64,000 nucleotides of DNA from Nemertoderma westbladi. Its lineage: Eukaryota > Xenacoelomorpha > Nemertodermatida > Nemertodermatidae. Each line of letters opens with the position of its first letter. Position 1 is the stretch's first letter. Below the pieces are notes generated by a model that was not told the DNA's origin, searched no databases, and was given only the letters and a program-made list of their open reading frames with translations. Both the position numbers and the translations under genes were made by a program. This document shows, piece after piece, positions 55,277 to 64,000 of the stretch. The stretch is taken from NCBI GenBank assembly GCA_032718475.1, contig JAUCBJ010007137.1, positions 1 to 64,000 of the forward strand. The letters are read 5' to 3'.

Positions 55277-55860
55277 CATATATATGTACTCACGTACTGA
55301 CGAACGGCAATAGTTCGCACCTGTGAGAAATACAGGTTAAACCAGGGATTTGTAATACTGAGGGGGGGGGGGGGGGGGGGGGGGTTGTCTGAATATAATT
55401 ATTTGATCCTAAATTTGTGGCGTCCCAGGACGGCGTCACGCTTACCCTGATCTATAGGTCTTATGTCGGGCAAGGGCGTCGAACAAAGTCTTACCTTCCT
55501 CGTAAAGCGGGCGCTGCATGGCAATGTGGAGTATTTCGAAGGGCGAAGGGGGTGCGCGGTCTAATCTAATGTGGGCGCTAGCGTGTTGTGGACATCCTTT
55601 CCCTGCGTTGCTGACGGCCTAACGGTCTAGGCTGCCATCTTCCCGATGCTTGGCTGTCCCAAAGTTGGACCAAAGGAAAACATGTTCAGGAATTTACAGT
55701 GTATTTACAGTTTAGCAAAGATTTATCAAACAGATTTACCAATAGTTTCAACAAGAAACAAATAAATGACAACTAAAGCATAACGAGAAGTTATACGCAA
55801 ATGATTAGTGTATGTATCTCGAATGATTAGTGCAAGAGTGATAACCGAAGGCAAACCAGC

Positions 55861-55906
55861 CCTTTATATACTAAATCGGGGACATAGAATCCGCTAGAAC
55901 CTTCCA
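55861..55906 (-). promoter_or_regulatory. LTR promoter of D: TATATAAAGG and GGAAGGTTCT
   Basis: Sense strand GGAAGGTTCT (GAA-NN-TTC, 55896-55905) lies about 30 bases before AGTATATAAAGG (55861-55872), mirroring the layout in elements A and B. Confidence 0.5.
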
Positions 55907-56049
55907 GAGTATTCCATGGCCTCACATTGGAGCAATAAGATGTTCCATGCCCTATGATTGGCCCAACTCATCGTTCGATATGTTGTACACACCTCATTGG
56001 CTTACAGATCTGTACCAAATGAAAATAAATTGCCCCAAAATACAAATTT

Positions 56050-56122
56050 CCCGACTGGGATTCGAACTCGTAACCTATCTGTAATGTAACCAACGCCTTA
56101 ACCATCTGACCACTACGCCACA
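56050..56122 (-). promoter_or_regulatory. tRNA-like block in the element D LTR
   Basis: The minus strand reads TGGTCAGATGGTTAAGGC (A-box region) and GAGTTCGAATCCC (B box). Its sequence differs from that in elements A and B, but it holds a similar position in the LTR. Stem pairing is imperfect. Confidence 0.6.
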
Positions 56123-56736
56123 AGAGTAAGTAGGGGTTTTATGTGTACAAATATGAATAGGCATATTACATTACTGTAACTTTCAAAATGCGTCGGATTT
56201 TCGAAAGTTTTTACGTTAAAGTTAAACTACAAATGCTATCTTATAGTGAAATAATTCATCACCGCTCCATGAAAACAGTAAGTAAGACTGTTTTCACCAA
56301 TCGAAATACAAACTATTTACAAAATACTTCTAAATCTACTGGTAGGGCCTAAAATATAAAATAATCACTATCTAATTATTGCATACTTAATATTGCAGGT
56401 ACGGCGTAAATACAATCTATCATACATACAAAATACAAATTTACCAATTAACTTTAGTGCATAAAATACAAAAAAAGCTTTCGGTTATCAAGATAAGCAA
56501 ATTAAACAAATCAGAACAAACCAAATCAGAACAAATCAAACAAATAATTATAAATCTTTCAATAGTCTTTATATATTGCGAATATACATAATAAATTCAC
56601 CAAATTAAATCAATCCGAATATAAAATAAACATAATACGCTAATATCTTTCAAATAAGTCTTAAGGTGTCCTCCTGACGATCTTAAAAGTTCGTCCTGCT
56701 GGTCTAGATATCTTCTCCTGAGCACCAATTGCTAAC

Positions 56737-56756
56737 GGTAGGCTCGCAAGCCTTCC
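56737..56756 (-). repeat. 20 bp near-palindrome (D, after ORF3 remnant)
   Basis: Sense GGAAGGCTTGCGAGCCTACC, read as G-R-L-A-S-L-P. Confidence 0.9.
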
Positions 56757-57036
56757 TTTTCTATCTCGCTCCTCCAAACCCAACATCCAAACATAAATAC
56801 CCAAACGTAATGTCCAATATAAATACCCAAATATAATATCCAAATATAAATATCTGGCTGGTCTTGCGACTGGTACTACCGCTCCAGCAGAATGGGGCCA
56901 AGGCTCTCGCGCCACCCCGACATGAGGCATCTGCAGTCGCAGTCTCCGCGACAAATGCCGAGCAAAGGCGATACTATCGAAAAGCTCGGGTGTCATCCCC
57001 CCAGGTTCGGTTTGATCATGGGATATCCAGTAAAAT

Positions 57037-57056
57037 GGTAGGCTTGCGAGCCTTCC
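57037..57056 (-). repeat. 20 bp near-palindrome in ORF3 remnant (D)
   Basis: Sense GGAAGGCTCGCAAGCCTACC. Same protein position as 49482-49501 in element B. Confidence 0.9.
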
Positions 57057-57395
57057 GCCGAACTCCTCAATCTCGCCTTTCTCGTATTCCTTCAAATTCG
57101 TCCCTGGCTGCAGGCAAGGGTTCGTTTGCCGTCAATTATTGCAGCGTATGATATAATCGGCGTATCTCCGTTTCTGGATCCTCGCAAATGTCACTGGCGT
57201 CGCATAACAGGAGGAAGCACAACAGAGGTTAGATGTGAGGTTACTTAGAGTTTTGTCGGCTTTTGGCTCAACTTTGCTCTAAAACCCCTACCATTTGCCT
57301 AATGACTTCGGGTTCGCGTGATTTCGCACTGGCTCCTAATCCAAAAAATTGTGCCGATAAAAAACGAATTCCGGGTAAACTAGCCGCGAGTCTAA

Positions 57396-57404
57396 AATAC
57401 TCAC
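57396..57404 (-). promoter_or_regulatory. Splice-donor-like GTGAGTATT upstream of ORF3 remnant (D)
   Basis: Sense AAAAGGTGAGTATTTTAGAC, a full-consensus donor. Orthologous to 48477-48485. Confidence 0.45.
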
Positions 57405-57531
57405 CTTTTAATTTCCCAAACTACATTCCCAATGAAATAATGCAGTCGAGAATTAATTCGGTCTAAATAATAGTAGACACGACTACGTAGAACAAGGCCG
57501 GTTTTCTTTTCCAAAATTCCTTTTCTTTATC

Positions 57532-57551
57532 GGTAGGCTCGCAAGCCTTCC
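57532..57551 (-). repeat. 20 bp near-palindrome in pol-ORF3 spacer (D)
   Basis: Sense GGAAGGCTTGCGAGCCTACC, untranslated. Orthologous to 48335-48354. Confidence 0.9.
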
Positions 57552-57700
57552 ATCCGCTCTTGTCCTCCCCAATTTTAATTTTTATCTAGCTGTATTCTAG
57601 AATTCGCATTCACTGGATTCGAATCATTTTTCTTAAATTTAAATTTAACAAATGGATTTGTCTAATAATTTTTGAAAAATTGTCTCACTTGTGGGTTCCA

Positions 57701-57799
57701 AGTGGAATTCCATTCTTACTGTACACACAATCCCGCTCCTATGTGATACATAAGGGTACTACCCTCCATGTTCACGTATAAAGACAATGGAATTCCACT
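57701..57799 (-). ncRNA. Conserved three-level hairpin between pol and ORF3 (D)
   Basis: Outer stem 57786-57799 with 57701-57714 (14 perfect pairs). Middle stem TACGTGA/TCACATA with one wobble. Inner GGGTAGTACCC identical to element B. The loop-side phrase CACATAGGAGCGGGATT is also identical. Confidence 0.65.
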
Positions 57800-57907
57800 G
57801 CTGTCTCTATCTACAGTGAAGAGGATTACAAATACACATACAGTAATACAAATACTAAATTACTAAAATATGGTAGGTCTATGTGGCGGCCAACAAAGGT
57901 CCCACAT

Positions 57908-60838
57908 CTATTTACTAACATTGGGTAGAGATCTGTAGTCTCCTGTCTCGTTTCTAGTCTCCTCAAGGAGTACGAGACGTTGTACAGGCCTATCTACGGT
58001 ACGGCCGTCGATAGTCCTTACAGTAACTGTCCTTATTACACCAGATGTAGGGTGTGTGGTCAAAATGACTCCAGTCAGCCAAAACCGTCTTTTCAGATTG
58101 ACTTCAGCCAATAAAACGTGGTCACCACGTCTCAAACATCGTGTATTAAGATACCAAGAGGTTCTGGTCGAAATAGAGGGCAAATAATATTTCTGCCATA
58201 TTTCCCAGAATTTATTTGCAAGTAATTGAGTGATTTTCCAAGCCTTGTTGCCGTATCCGTCGCTATTAACGGGTACCGAAATGGGCAACAATGTCGTCGG
58301 CGCCTGCATAAGCAGGTGCGCTGGTGTCAAGGCAAACTGTGCGTCGTTATTGTCTGGGATCAAAGCGATCGGTCTAGTATTTAAAATCGCTTCGATTTCT
58401 ATTAAAAACGTCGTCAGTTGGTCGTCTGTTAATATGTGTTGCGTCGGTATTACTTTAGCCATAGCTGTCTTTATTGAGCCAATCAGCCTTTCCCAAACGC
58501 CGCCTCTCCACGGACTGTCTGGAGCATTAAAATTCCAAACAATTCGGTGAGGACGTAGTTACTCGGAAATCTGGTTTTGGTCCAACTTTCTCAAAGCTCT
58601 GGTTATTTCGTTCCGTGCACCCACAAAGTTTGTCCCTTGGTCGCAATAAATGGATTTGACCAATCCACGTCTAGCGACAAATCGCCGTAAGGCTAGGATA
58701 AAGGCATTGGTGGTTAAATCTGTCACACGCTCGATATGGACAGCTCTGCTGGCCATGCAAGTGAAGATTAATCCCCAACGTTTTACCTGTACCCTTCCGC
58801 GTTTCGCGATTATGGGTCCAAAACAGTCTATCCCTGTCTCAGTGAAAGGGGGTCTAAACGCCTGTAATCTTGCTAGTGGTAGTTCACTCATTTCCTGGTG
58901 TTCTATCCGCGCGTGCACCTTCTTACAAATCATACAGTTCCGTGTTACCGAACTCAGTGCCTTGTTAGGCCTAATCAGTACAAACCTCGATCGTAAGTGT
59001 GATAGGCAGTGATGTCTACCCACGTGTTTGAGTTGTACATGTGCGTCCAGTATCATAGCGCGCTGTAACTCATGGTGTTGCGGTATGATGATAGGATACC
59101 TAAAGTCTAGTGCAAAGTCGATGTTTTGGAGTCTGGACTTGTGACAAAGTAAGCCCCGGTAAATAATCGGTCTCCAACTCAAAATCGGTGAAGACTTGAT
59201 CTGTTTACCTTGGTTGATCGCTGTGAACTCTCGTGCGAAATATCGCAATTTATAATGGCGAATGATATCAACTTCACAATGACCAACTTCCTTTAAGGTA
59301 AGTCTTCTAGGAAAGTCGCGTTTGCCTCTGGCATATTGTCTCAAACGTTTGAGCCATGCTAACTTGCGGCACGCGTCAGTCCATGATCTAGTTAGGTTCA
59401 CTATCCTGTCAACGTAAGTGTTAGTGACGTCATCAGGTAAGGTATAGTTATGGTGTGGATACTTGTCTGGACTTGGTAGGCCCACGGACCTTCCGGTAGG
59501 TTTGTCTGAGTCCCCAAGTATGTCAATCTCCATGGTCTTACCTTTACCGTCCACTCCTAGTGAGTTGACTGGCAGTAACGGTTTCAACTCTACAGTATCA
59601 GTGTGTTCCTGTGAGCCTGTAAGATTCCTAACCTTAGTCACACGTTTACCTGTAGGTGGTGGTAAGTCAAGCATTTTCTTTGAGCGGAGTGTGATCGCTG
59701 TGGCCACACCTTTATCGTTCAAAGAAGTCAAATTTGGTAAGTTTCTAAATGTCCGCTCCAATGGGTCTTCTACTGGAGTGTCTAGTAGACAGTCTGGTGA
59801 AGCGTCCAGTAGACAGTCTGGTGAGACGTCTGGTGAGACATAGCACGGAACATCCGGCGAAATGTCCTGTCGTCGGTCCCAAAGAAAGTCTGGTGTAACT
59901 TCTGTCAGAAAGTCTGGTCTAAAGTCTGGTGGACAGTCTGTCGCGATGTCTGGTTGAAAGTCTGGTGAGACGTCCGGTAGACAATCTGTTGAGAGTTCCA
60001 TAAAATAATCTGGCGAGCAATCTGGAGAACAATCTGGTGTCGCATCTGGTGAACAATCTGGTGTCGCTTCTGGTGAACAATCCGGCGAGTAATCTGGTGA
60101 ACAATCCGGCGAGTAATCTGGTGAACAATCCGGCGAAACGTTTGGTGAAATCCCCCGCGGAACATCCGGTGAAAGATTTGTACGAGCGTCTGGTCGAGAT
60201 TCTGGTGAGACGTCTGGCGTAATGTCAGGTCTAGCGTCCAGGTCATCAGATTTCGTCCGTCCTTGTTTCCTCTTGACCTTGGCGTTGGCTTTCGCTTTAG
60301 ATTTGACAACCTTGTCGATTTTTATCTTGGCACCCTCTGGTATGGTATTGGTTGTCGCGTCGAATAACGGTGGCCATTCGTCTGATGGTCGCTGTAGGAA
60401 ATCGAGACCTCTAAACCAAAAGGATTTATTGTCCGGTTTACAAAAGTCGAGTGGTAGCATCCCCAGTGACGCAATGTCAGCTGGGTTCAGCTTCCCTGGA
60501 CAGTGACGCCAATCTTGTTTGAGCGACTGGTCTAATATTTCAGCCCGTCTGTTGGCTACGAAAGTCTTGAACTCAAATGCTTTGTTGTTTATGTACCAAA
60601 GTACCAACGTCGCATCCGTCCAATATGTGACCTTCAAGTTAGCCTCCAGCTCGCGTTGAACTAGACTGACAATATCGGTGGATATCGTCCCGGCTTGCAG
60701 CTCTCCACGAGGTACAGTCATATACTTCAATGGCATTGTTCTAGCCTTAGAAGTAACGAGAGACACATCGTAGCTGTCCGATGTCACTTGTCGTCTAAAG
60801 GTATAACGTAACCCCCAATCCATCCTTGCTAGCGTCAC
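57908..60838 (-). pseudogene. Element D RNase H end, repeat linker and integrase
   Basis: One frame runs 60838-58559 and the next 58462-57908, split by an in-frame TAA at 58559-58561. The first part finishes the RNase H region (VLWYINNKAFEFKTFVANR, DWRHCPGKLNPADIASLG). A linker of S-P-D-C / S-P-D-V repeats follows (about 59780-60230). Integrase has the zinc segment (ending CMICKK) and core residues in GIDCFGP, YCDQGTNF and GGVWERL, then a DUF5641-like tail. The frame joins the upstream RT part through a one-base shift near 60790-60838. Probably non-functional as it stands. Confidence 0.85.
59475..59494 (-). repeat. Degenerate 20 bp near-palindrome (D integrase linker)
   Basis: Sense GGAAGGTCCGTGGGCCTACC, read as G-R-S-V-G-L-P. 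The outer arms are kept and the centre has changed. Confidence 0.6.
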
Positions 60839-62591
60839 TAAAGCTGTGAAGCTCTAAATCGGCAGGAAAGGTGGTCTGCAAAGGAAAGTATACCCTTGGT
60901 ATGGTATAGTCTTGTAGGAACGTCAGTTGGGCTTCCCAGTCCCTCCATTGCTCAGCTAACTTTTCTGGGATGGGATTGTCCCATTCCAGTCCGGCTTGCC
61001 AAATGCTGCGGAGTATGATCCTAGCATGTAGGATCACTGGACTAATGAAACACAATGGGTCATACAATCAACTCATGGTCGATAAGCAAGTCCTCTTAGT
61101 GAGAGGTCTAGTCTGGTCGTTGGACCTTACACGTACCCTAAAATTGTCGGTGTTAGGGTCCCAACTAAGTGCTAATACTTTGGTCGTCGGTAGAGGTTCT
61201 AGGTCTAAGTCTAAGTCACCTCCACTGCGATCCGTCGGGTCAAATGAGTTCACTAGTTCGGGTTCGTTGGAAACGAACTTCGTCAGGCGGAATCCGCCCT
61301 CAGTGAGACAATCCTGGAGTTGGTGTGCTACAGTTGTAGCGCGCTCCAAAGTGTCACAACTCTTGGGGCCGTCATCCACGTAGAAATCTCGTTCCTCTGT
61401 CCGAACTACTTCTGGGTCAAATTGGTCTCGTCTGTCTAGTGCGGTCTGCTTTAAGGCGTACATGGTGCAGTTGGGGCTGTCCCTGGCTCCGAAAACTCTT
61501 ACCTGCATTTGGTAAGTTTCTGGCGGAAGTTCTAAATTTCCGTCCGGATACCAAAGAAACCTCAAGCTGTCCCTGTCCCGCTCCAAAGCCTTAACCTGGT
61601 GAAACATGGCCTCTACGTCACAGGTGAAAGCCACTTTGCGTTGTCTAAAACGCATTAGGACTCACATGAGATAATTATTCATATTTGGCCCGTCCATCAA
61701 TTCGCTATTCATAGACATCCCTTGGTAAAGCGCGGCGCAGTTGTTGACTACACGCACCTTGCCAGGTTTGTCCGGGTGTCGAACAAAATGATGTGGCAGG
61801 TAATATGTCTGGTCTGTGGTTACCTCGAGATTTAACATCCTAATGGCGTATCCCTTTTGGAGATACGTCTGAAGTTGCGCATTGTATTGCATATGGGCCG
61901 TCTCGTCTCGCAACAATCGCTGCCTTATTGATTTGAGTCGCCTCAAAGCAAGCGGGTAATTGTTAACGAGCTTAGGTTTTCCATTGCGCCACAACATGCC
62001 AACCTCGTAGTGGCCATTCGCGGTCTGGCGAATGGTATCTCTCATAATATTTAATGACTGTTTTTCCTGTTCTGACATAGCGGTCTTGTAACTACTGGGT
62101 TCTGCTGAGTCCTGTTCCAACCATTGAATGGTCCGTTCAGTCAGCAGTCGGTCAAGCGCTGCTTGCACTGCGCCATGGTCCTCATCCACATCTTCGTCCG
62201 CTGCGGTGGCTAGTGTCAATGTGTCTCGTAGGCTCGCAAGCCTTCCGGTGTCACTAGTCGGCGTCGAATCGTCGTGCGACGGTTTGACAACTTCTTGATC
62301 TGTCGGTAGGCTTGCAAGCCTTCCAAGATCAACAACCGGTGTTGAAGCCTGGTGGGTGGGGTCAATGACCTTCGGATTTTTCGGTAGGCTCGCAAGCCTT
62401 CCAAAATCCTCGTTCATCGAGTCATCCACAGCAACAACCCTTTGGTCTTCGGTAGTCAATACAACCTGGTTTACTGCAAGTAGTTGTAAGTCAGAGGTTC
62501 GTGTGGTCATGTCCAGATCAGTTACGTCAGTATCAGTGGCGTCTGCGTTAGCGACGCAAGTCTGTCGTAGTGCAGTCTGTACAATTGGACC
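60795..62591 (-). pseudogene. Element D pol linker and reverse transcriptase
   Basis: 62510-61662 holds the linker with three GRLASLP/R segments and the approach to RT (KVRVVNNCAALYQG). 61655-61068 holds the catalytic part (FTCDVEAMFHQV with the first aspartate, FYVDDGPKS as the YVDD box). 61067-60795 continues into RNase H (ELHSFSDASKDG). The three pieces share one frame and are separated only by TGA codons at 61662-61664 and 61068-61070. This is the region replaced by foreign DNA in element B. Confidence 0.85.
62227..62402 (-). repeat. Three 20 bp near-palindromes in the pol linker (D)
   Basis: Copies at 62227-62246, 62305-62324 and 62383-62402, spaced 78 bases apart, each read as G-R-L-A-S-L. 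The 62305 copy is palindromic except for one pair. Confidence 0.9.
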
Positions 62592-64000
62592 TCAGGAGTG
62601 TGAAGGAGAATTATCTATAGTGTTAGTCAATAAACTACACGTACTCAAAACGTCGTCCTCCTGATCACTTGCCTCTAGTGAACATATTGGTGCTCTAGTA
62701 TACCAACCTATGGGAGTTCTACATGCGTAGGGGTTGCCCGCTGTAATAACAGATGGGCGTGTCTCCCATACCTGATGTAAGTTAAACTGGTCTGTCCCAA
62801 ACAACATCGCGATTGAGCAATAATTGACAGGACATTCCGGTATTCCAAGGTGTCGGAAATACTTACAATCTTCCGGTGATTGCTCTGGCACAGGGTCGAG
62901 CAAGTTACTAAAGTCCTTCGTAGCTGCAAAGGTCAAATTTCTTACCGGAAGTAATGAGCGCTCCTCCTTGCTGTGTTCCGCTTTGGAAAGAAGAGTGTCT
63001 AAGGTTAGTTTTACTCTTGTAACAGGAATCGCTCTCTTACCATGCATGCTGCTTACAGTATACTGAGCAGTCTTACCTTGACTCATGTCCATAACCACGT
63101 TGGCTACTTGTTTGTCGACATAACTATGCGATGACGCAGAGTCTAAGATAGCGTATATACGCTTACTCCCTCGGGTTCCGGTAATCTTTATAGGAATCAC
63201 GCTAAACCCTTTCAATTGGTTCTGTGTGAGGAGTGTTACCAATGGCTGTTCCTCACCCGCATGCACGTAGAAAGTGTCATCTTCCTCCTCGTCCTCGTCC
63301 GATGATCCTGACTGGTTCATACAGTCTGTATAAAACGTACGGATCTCGTGCGGCGCACGCTCCTTGTATAGTGCGTCGCATCTAGCCGCTTTATATGGAT
63401 ACTCTCCTCGAAAGCGTTTGGTCGGAGTGTGACTAGTTGTGTGAAGTAACACGTGATGGTTACGTCCACACTGAGGACTTGTATCGTCGCTCAGGCAATC
63501 CTTCCGGATGTGCCCTGGCTTCGTACATCGCCAGCAAGAATCCAACTATCGAATTTGAAGTCTTCTCTCTTCGATTCCTAACTCCTTAAAAGCGCAAAAT
63601 CCACGAAGTTTATGTCTGCTATAGTTTCTGACGTTCCGCTCGCAGTATGAGAATCCCACAAAGTCCGCCGGCAACTGTTGTCGTGGCTGCGTGGTGCCAA
63701 TAGGTGTCAGAACTTTAGAAGTCTCAGTAGGGGTGGCATAGGTAACGGCTTTCGCGTTCGTCGGAAATGGTTTAGTCCGAGTCGGCGCAGAAATAGCTAT
63801 CCCTTCTGCCGCGATATGGTGATCAGTGTAATTCGATCGAGTCTCGATAACAGCCTCCCGCGAAATCAGTTGGTAGACGTCGGAGAGTTTTAATAGCCCG
63901 CCGGCTTCTTCACGCTGGTACTCAATGCGTCGCCATTCTCGTCAAAGTCGATGATGAAGTCGACCGATTATCCTGATGAGAACCGTCGGTGCATTAGCGT
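62592..64000 (-). pseudogene. Element D gag C-terminus and protease, partial
   Basis: 63545-62592 holds the CCHC knuckle (CWRCTKPGHIRKDC) and the DUF1758-like protease with LDSASSHSY, then MLFGTDQFNLHQ. Upstream to 64000 the same frame shows the gag C-terminal region (IGRLHHRL, LLKLSDVYQLISREA) with stops near 63545 (TAG) and 63950 (TGA). A TGA at 62592-62594 separates it from the RT linker. Most stops are TGA at places where relatives have CGA or GGA, as expected from mutation of old copies. Confidence 0.8.

Larger units (their letters stand above)
36866..55278 (+). mobile_element. Element B: giant BEL/Pao element, 18.4 kb, with third ORF
   Basis: Direct LTRs of about 1.9 kb enclose a leader, gag-protease, the start of reverse transcriptase, a 1.2 kb foreign segment in place of RT and RNase H, integrase, a conserved non-coding block, a long third reading frame and a repetitive 3' region. 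A purine-rich CATGGAGCGG just before the 3' LTR is the likely polypurine tract and is conserved in element D. A target duplication is not clear. With RT missing and a shift in the polyprotein, B would need help from a relative to move. Confidence 0.9.
55370..56261 (-). repeat. 3' LTR of element D (left limit uncertain)
   Basis: The start in sense is TGATGAATTATTTC at 56261, directly after CATGGAGCGG, the same pre-LTR sequence as in element B. A tRNA-like block and TATA box lie inside. No second LTR copy is in the window, so the other end is only estimated. Confidence 0.55.
56661..57215 (-). pseudogene. Element D ORF3 remnant
   Basis: Two segments align with the N-terminal half of element B ORF3. 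SDICEDPETEIRRLYHT and ANEPLPAARDEFEG (about 57085-57205) match residues near 85-125. EKGEIEEFGGRLASLPFYW and GGMTPELFDSIAFA (about 56960-57095) match residues near 248-285. A deletion joins the two segments, a stop interrupts the first, and the exonuclease-like and knuckle parts are gone. After the second segment the sequence is unrelated to B and includes another GRLASLP site (56737-56756). This remnant shows that ORF3 is a shared trait of the lineage. Confidence 0.75.
55279..64000 (-). mobile_element. Element D: related giant BEL/Pao element, 3' part, decayed
   Basis: In sense (minus): gag C-terminus, protease, RT, RNase H, repeat linker, integrase, conserved non-coding block, ORF3 remnant, 3' LTR. 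It keeps the RT that element B lost but carries several in-frame stops and at least one shift. Protein identity to B is moderate (I estimate 60-70% in integrase by eye), so it is a separate subfamily. The 5' end lies beyond position 64000. Confidence 0.88.

Noticed and set aside
36861-55290. TATGT target-site duplication around element B
   Set aside because: TATGT occurs near both edges but not exactly adjacent to the agreed LTR ends, so it is not firm.
61068-63945. Recoded TGA (selenocysteine or readthrough) in element D
   Set aside because: The stops fall at conserved ordinary residues in RT and gag and are accompanied by TAG, TAA and a frameshift, so decay is simpler.

Overview
The window reads as a transposon-dense stretch of an invertebrate animal genome. 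Support for this comes from BEL/Pao LTR retrotransposons (an animal-specific superfamily) with DUF1759, DUF1758 and DUF5641-type regions, a C2H2 zinc-finger exon, a tRNA-derived SINE, a non-LTR retrotransposon, Tc1/mariner-like and foldback elements, minisatellites and long G/C homopolymers. Nothing bacterial is seen (no operons, no ribosome-binding sites). I cannot name the species; a marine invertebrate is only a guess.

Layout. 1-6896: 5' part of a giant BEL/Pao element on the minus strand (element A): a 1.9 kb LTR, a leader with three hairpins, and an open gag-protease frame running off the left edge. 6897-20325: tandem repeats, AT-rich DNA, a mariner-like MITE, two broken copies of one LINE, a six-finger C2H2 exon on the minus strand and a SINE. 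20326-24652: a large foldback element interrupted by a 2.4 kb DNA transposon (21878-24292, AATA target duplication), which itself holds a smaller foldback and a SINE. 24945-32217: a second type of BEL/Pao element on the minus strand (element C) with 340 bp LTRs, a TTACT duplication and a tRNA-Lys-like primer site; it is damaged by frameshifts. 32218-36865: repeats, a 700 bp direct duplication and an LTR-like fragment. 36866-55278: an 18.4 kb giant BEL/Pao element on the plus strand (element B), closely related to A. 55279-64000: the 3' part of a related but older and more decayed element on the minus strand (element D).

Elements A, B and D form one lineage with unusual cargo. Downstream of pol, where an env gene would sit, B carries a third reading frame of about 1,240 codons (48711-52436, one in-frame TGA). 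It looks like a DEDD-type 3'-5' exonuclease domain followed by three CCHC zinc knuckles. D keeps two homologous fragments of the same frame, so it belongs to the lineage. Between pol and this frame both elements keep a three-level hairpin whose outer stem has a compensatory base-pair change, and a conserved GTGAGTATT splice-donor-like site. A near-palindromic 20 bp motif (consensus GGAAGRCTYGYRAGYCTWYC) occurs 21 times across A, B and D. It is always in the sense orientation, lies in two different reading frames and in untranslated DNA, and is absent from the other elements here. The LTRs hold tRNA-like A/B-box sequences and a TATA box preceded by a GAA-NN-TTC inverted repeat. Element B has lost its reverse transcriptase and RNase H region, replaced by 1.2 kb of unrelated DNA.
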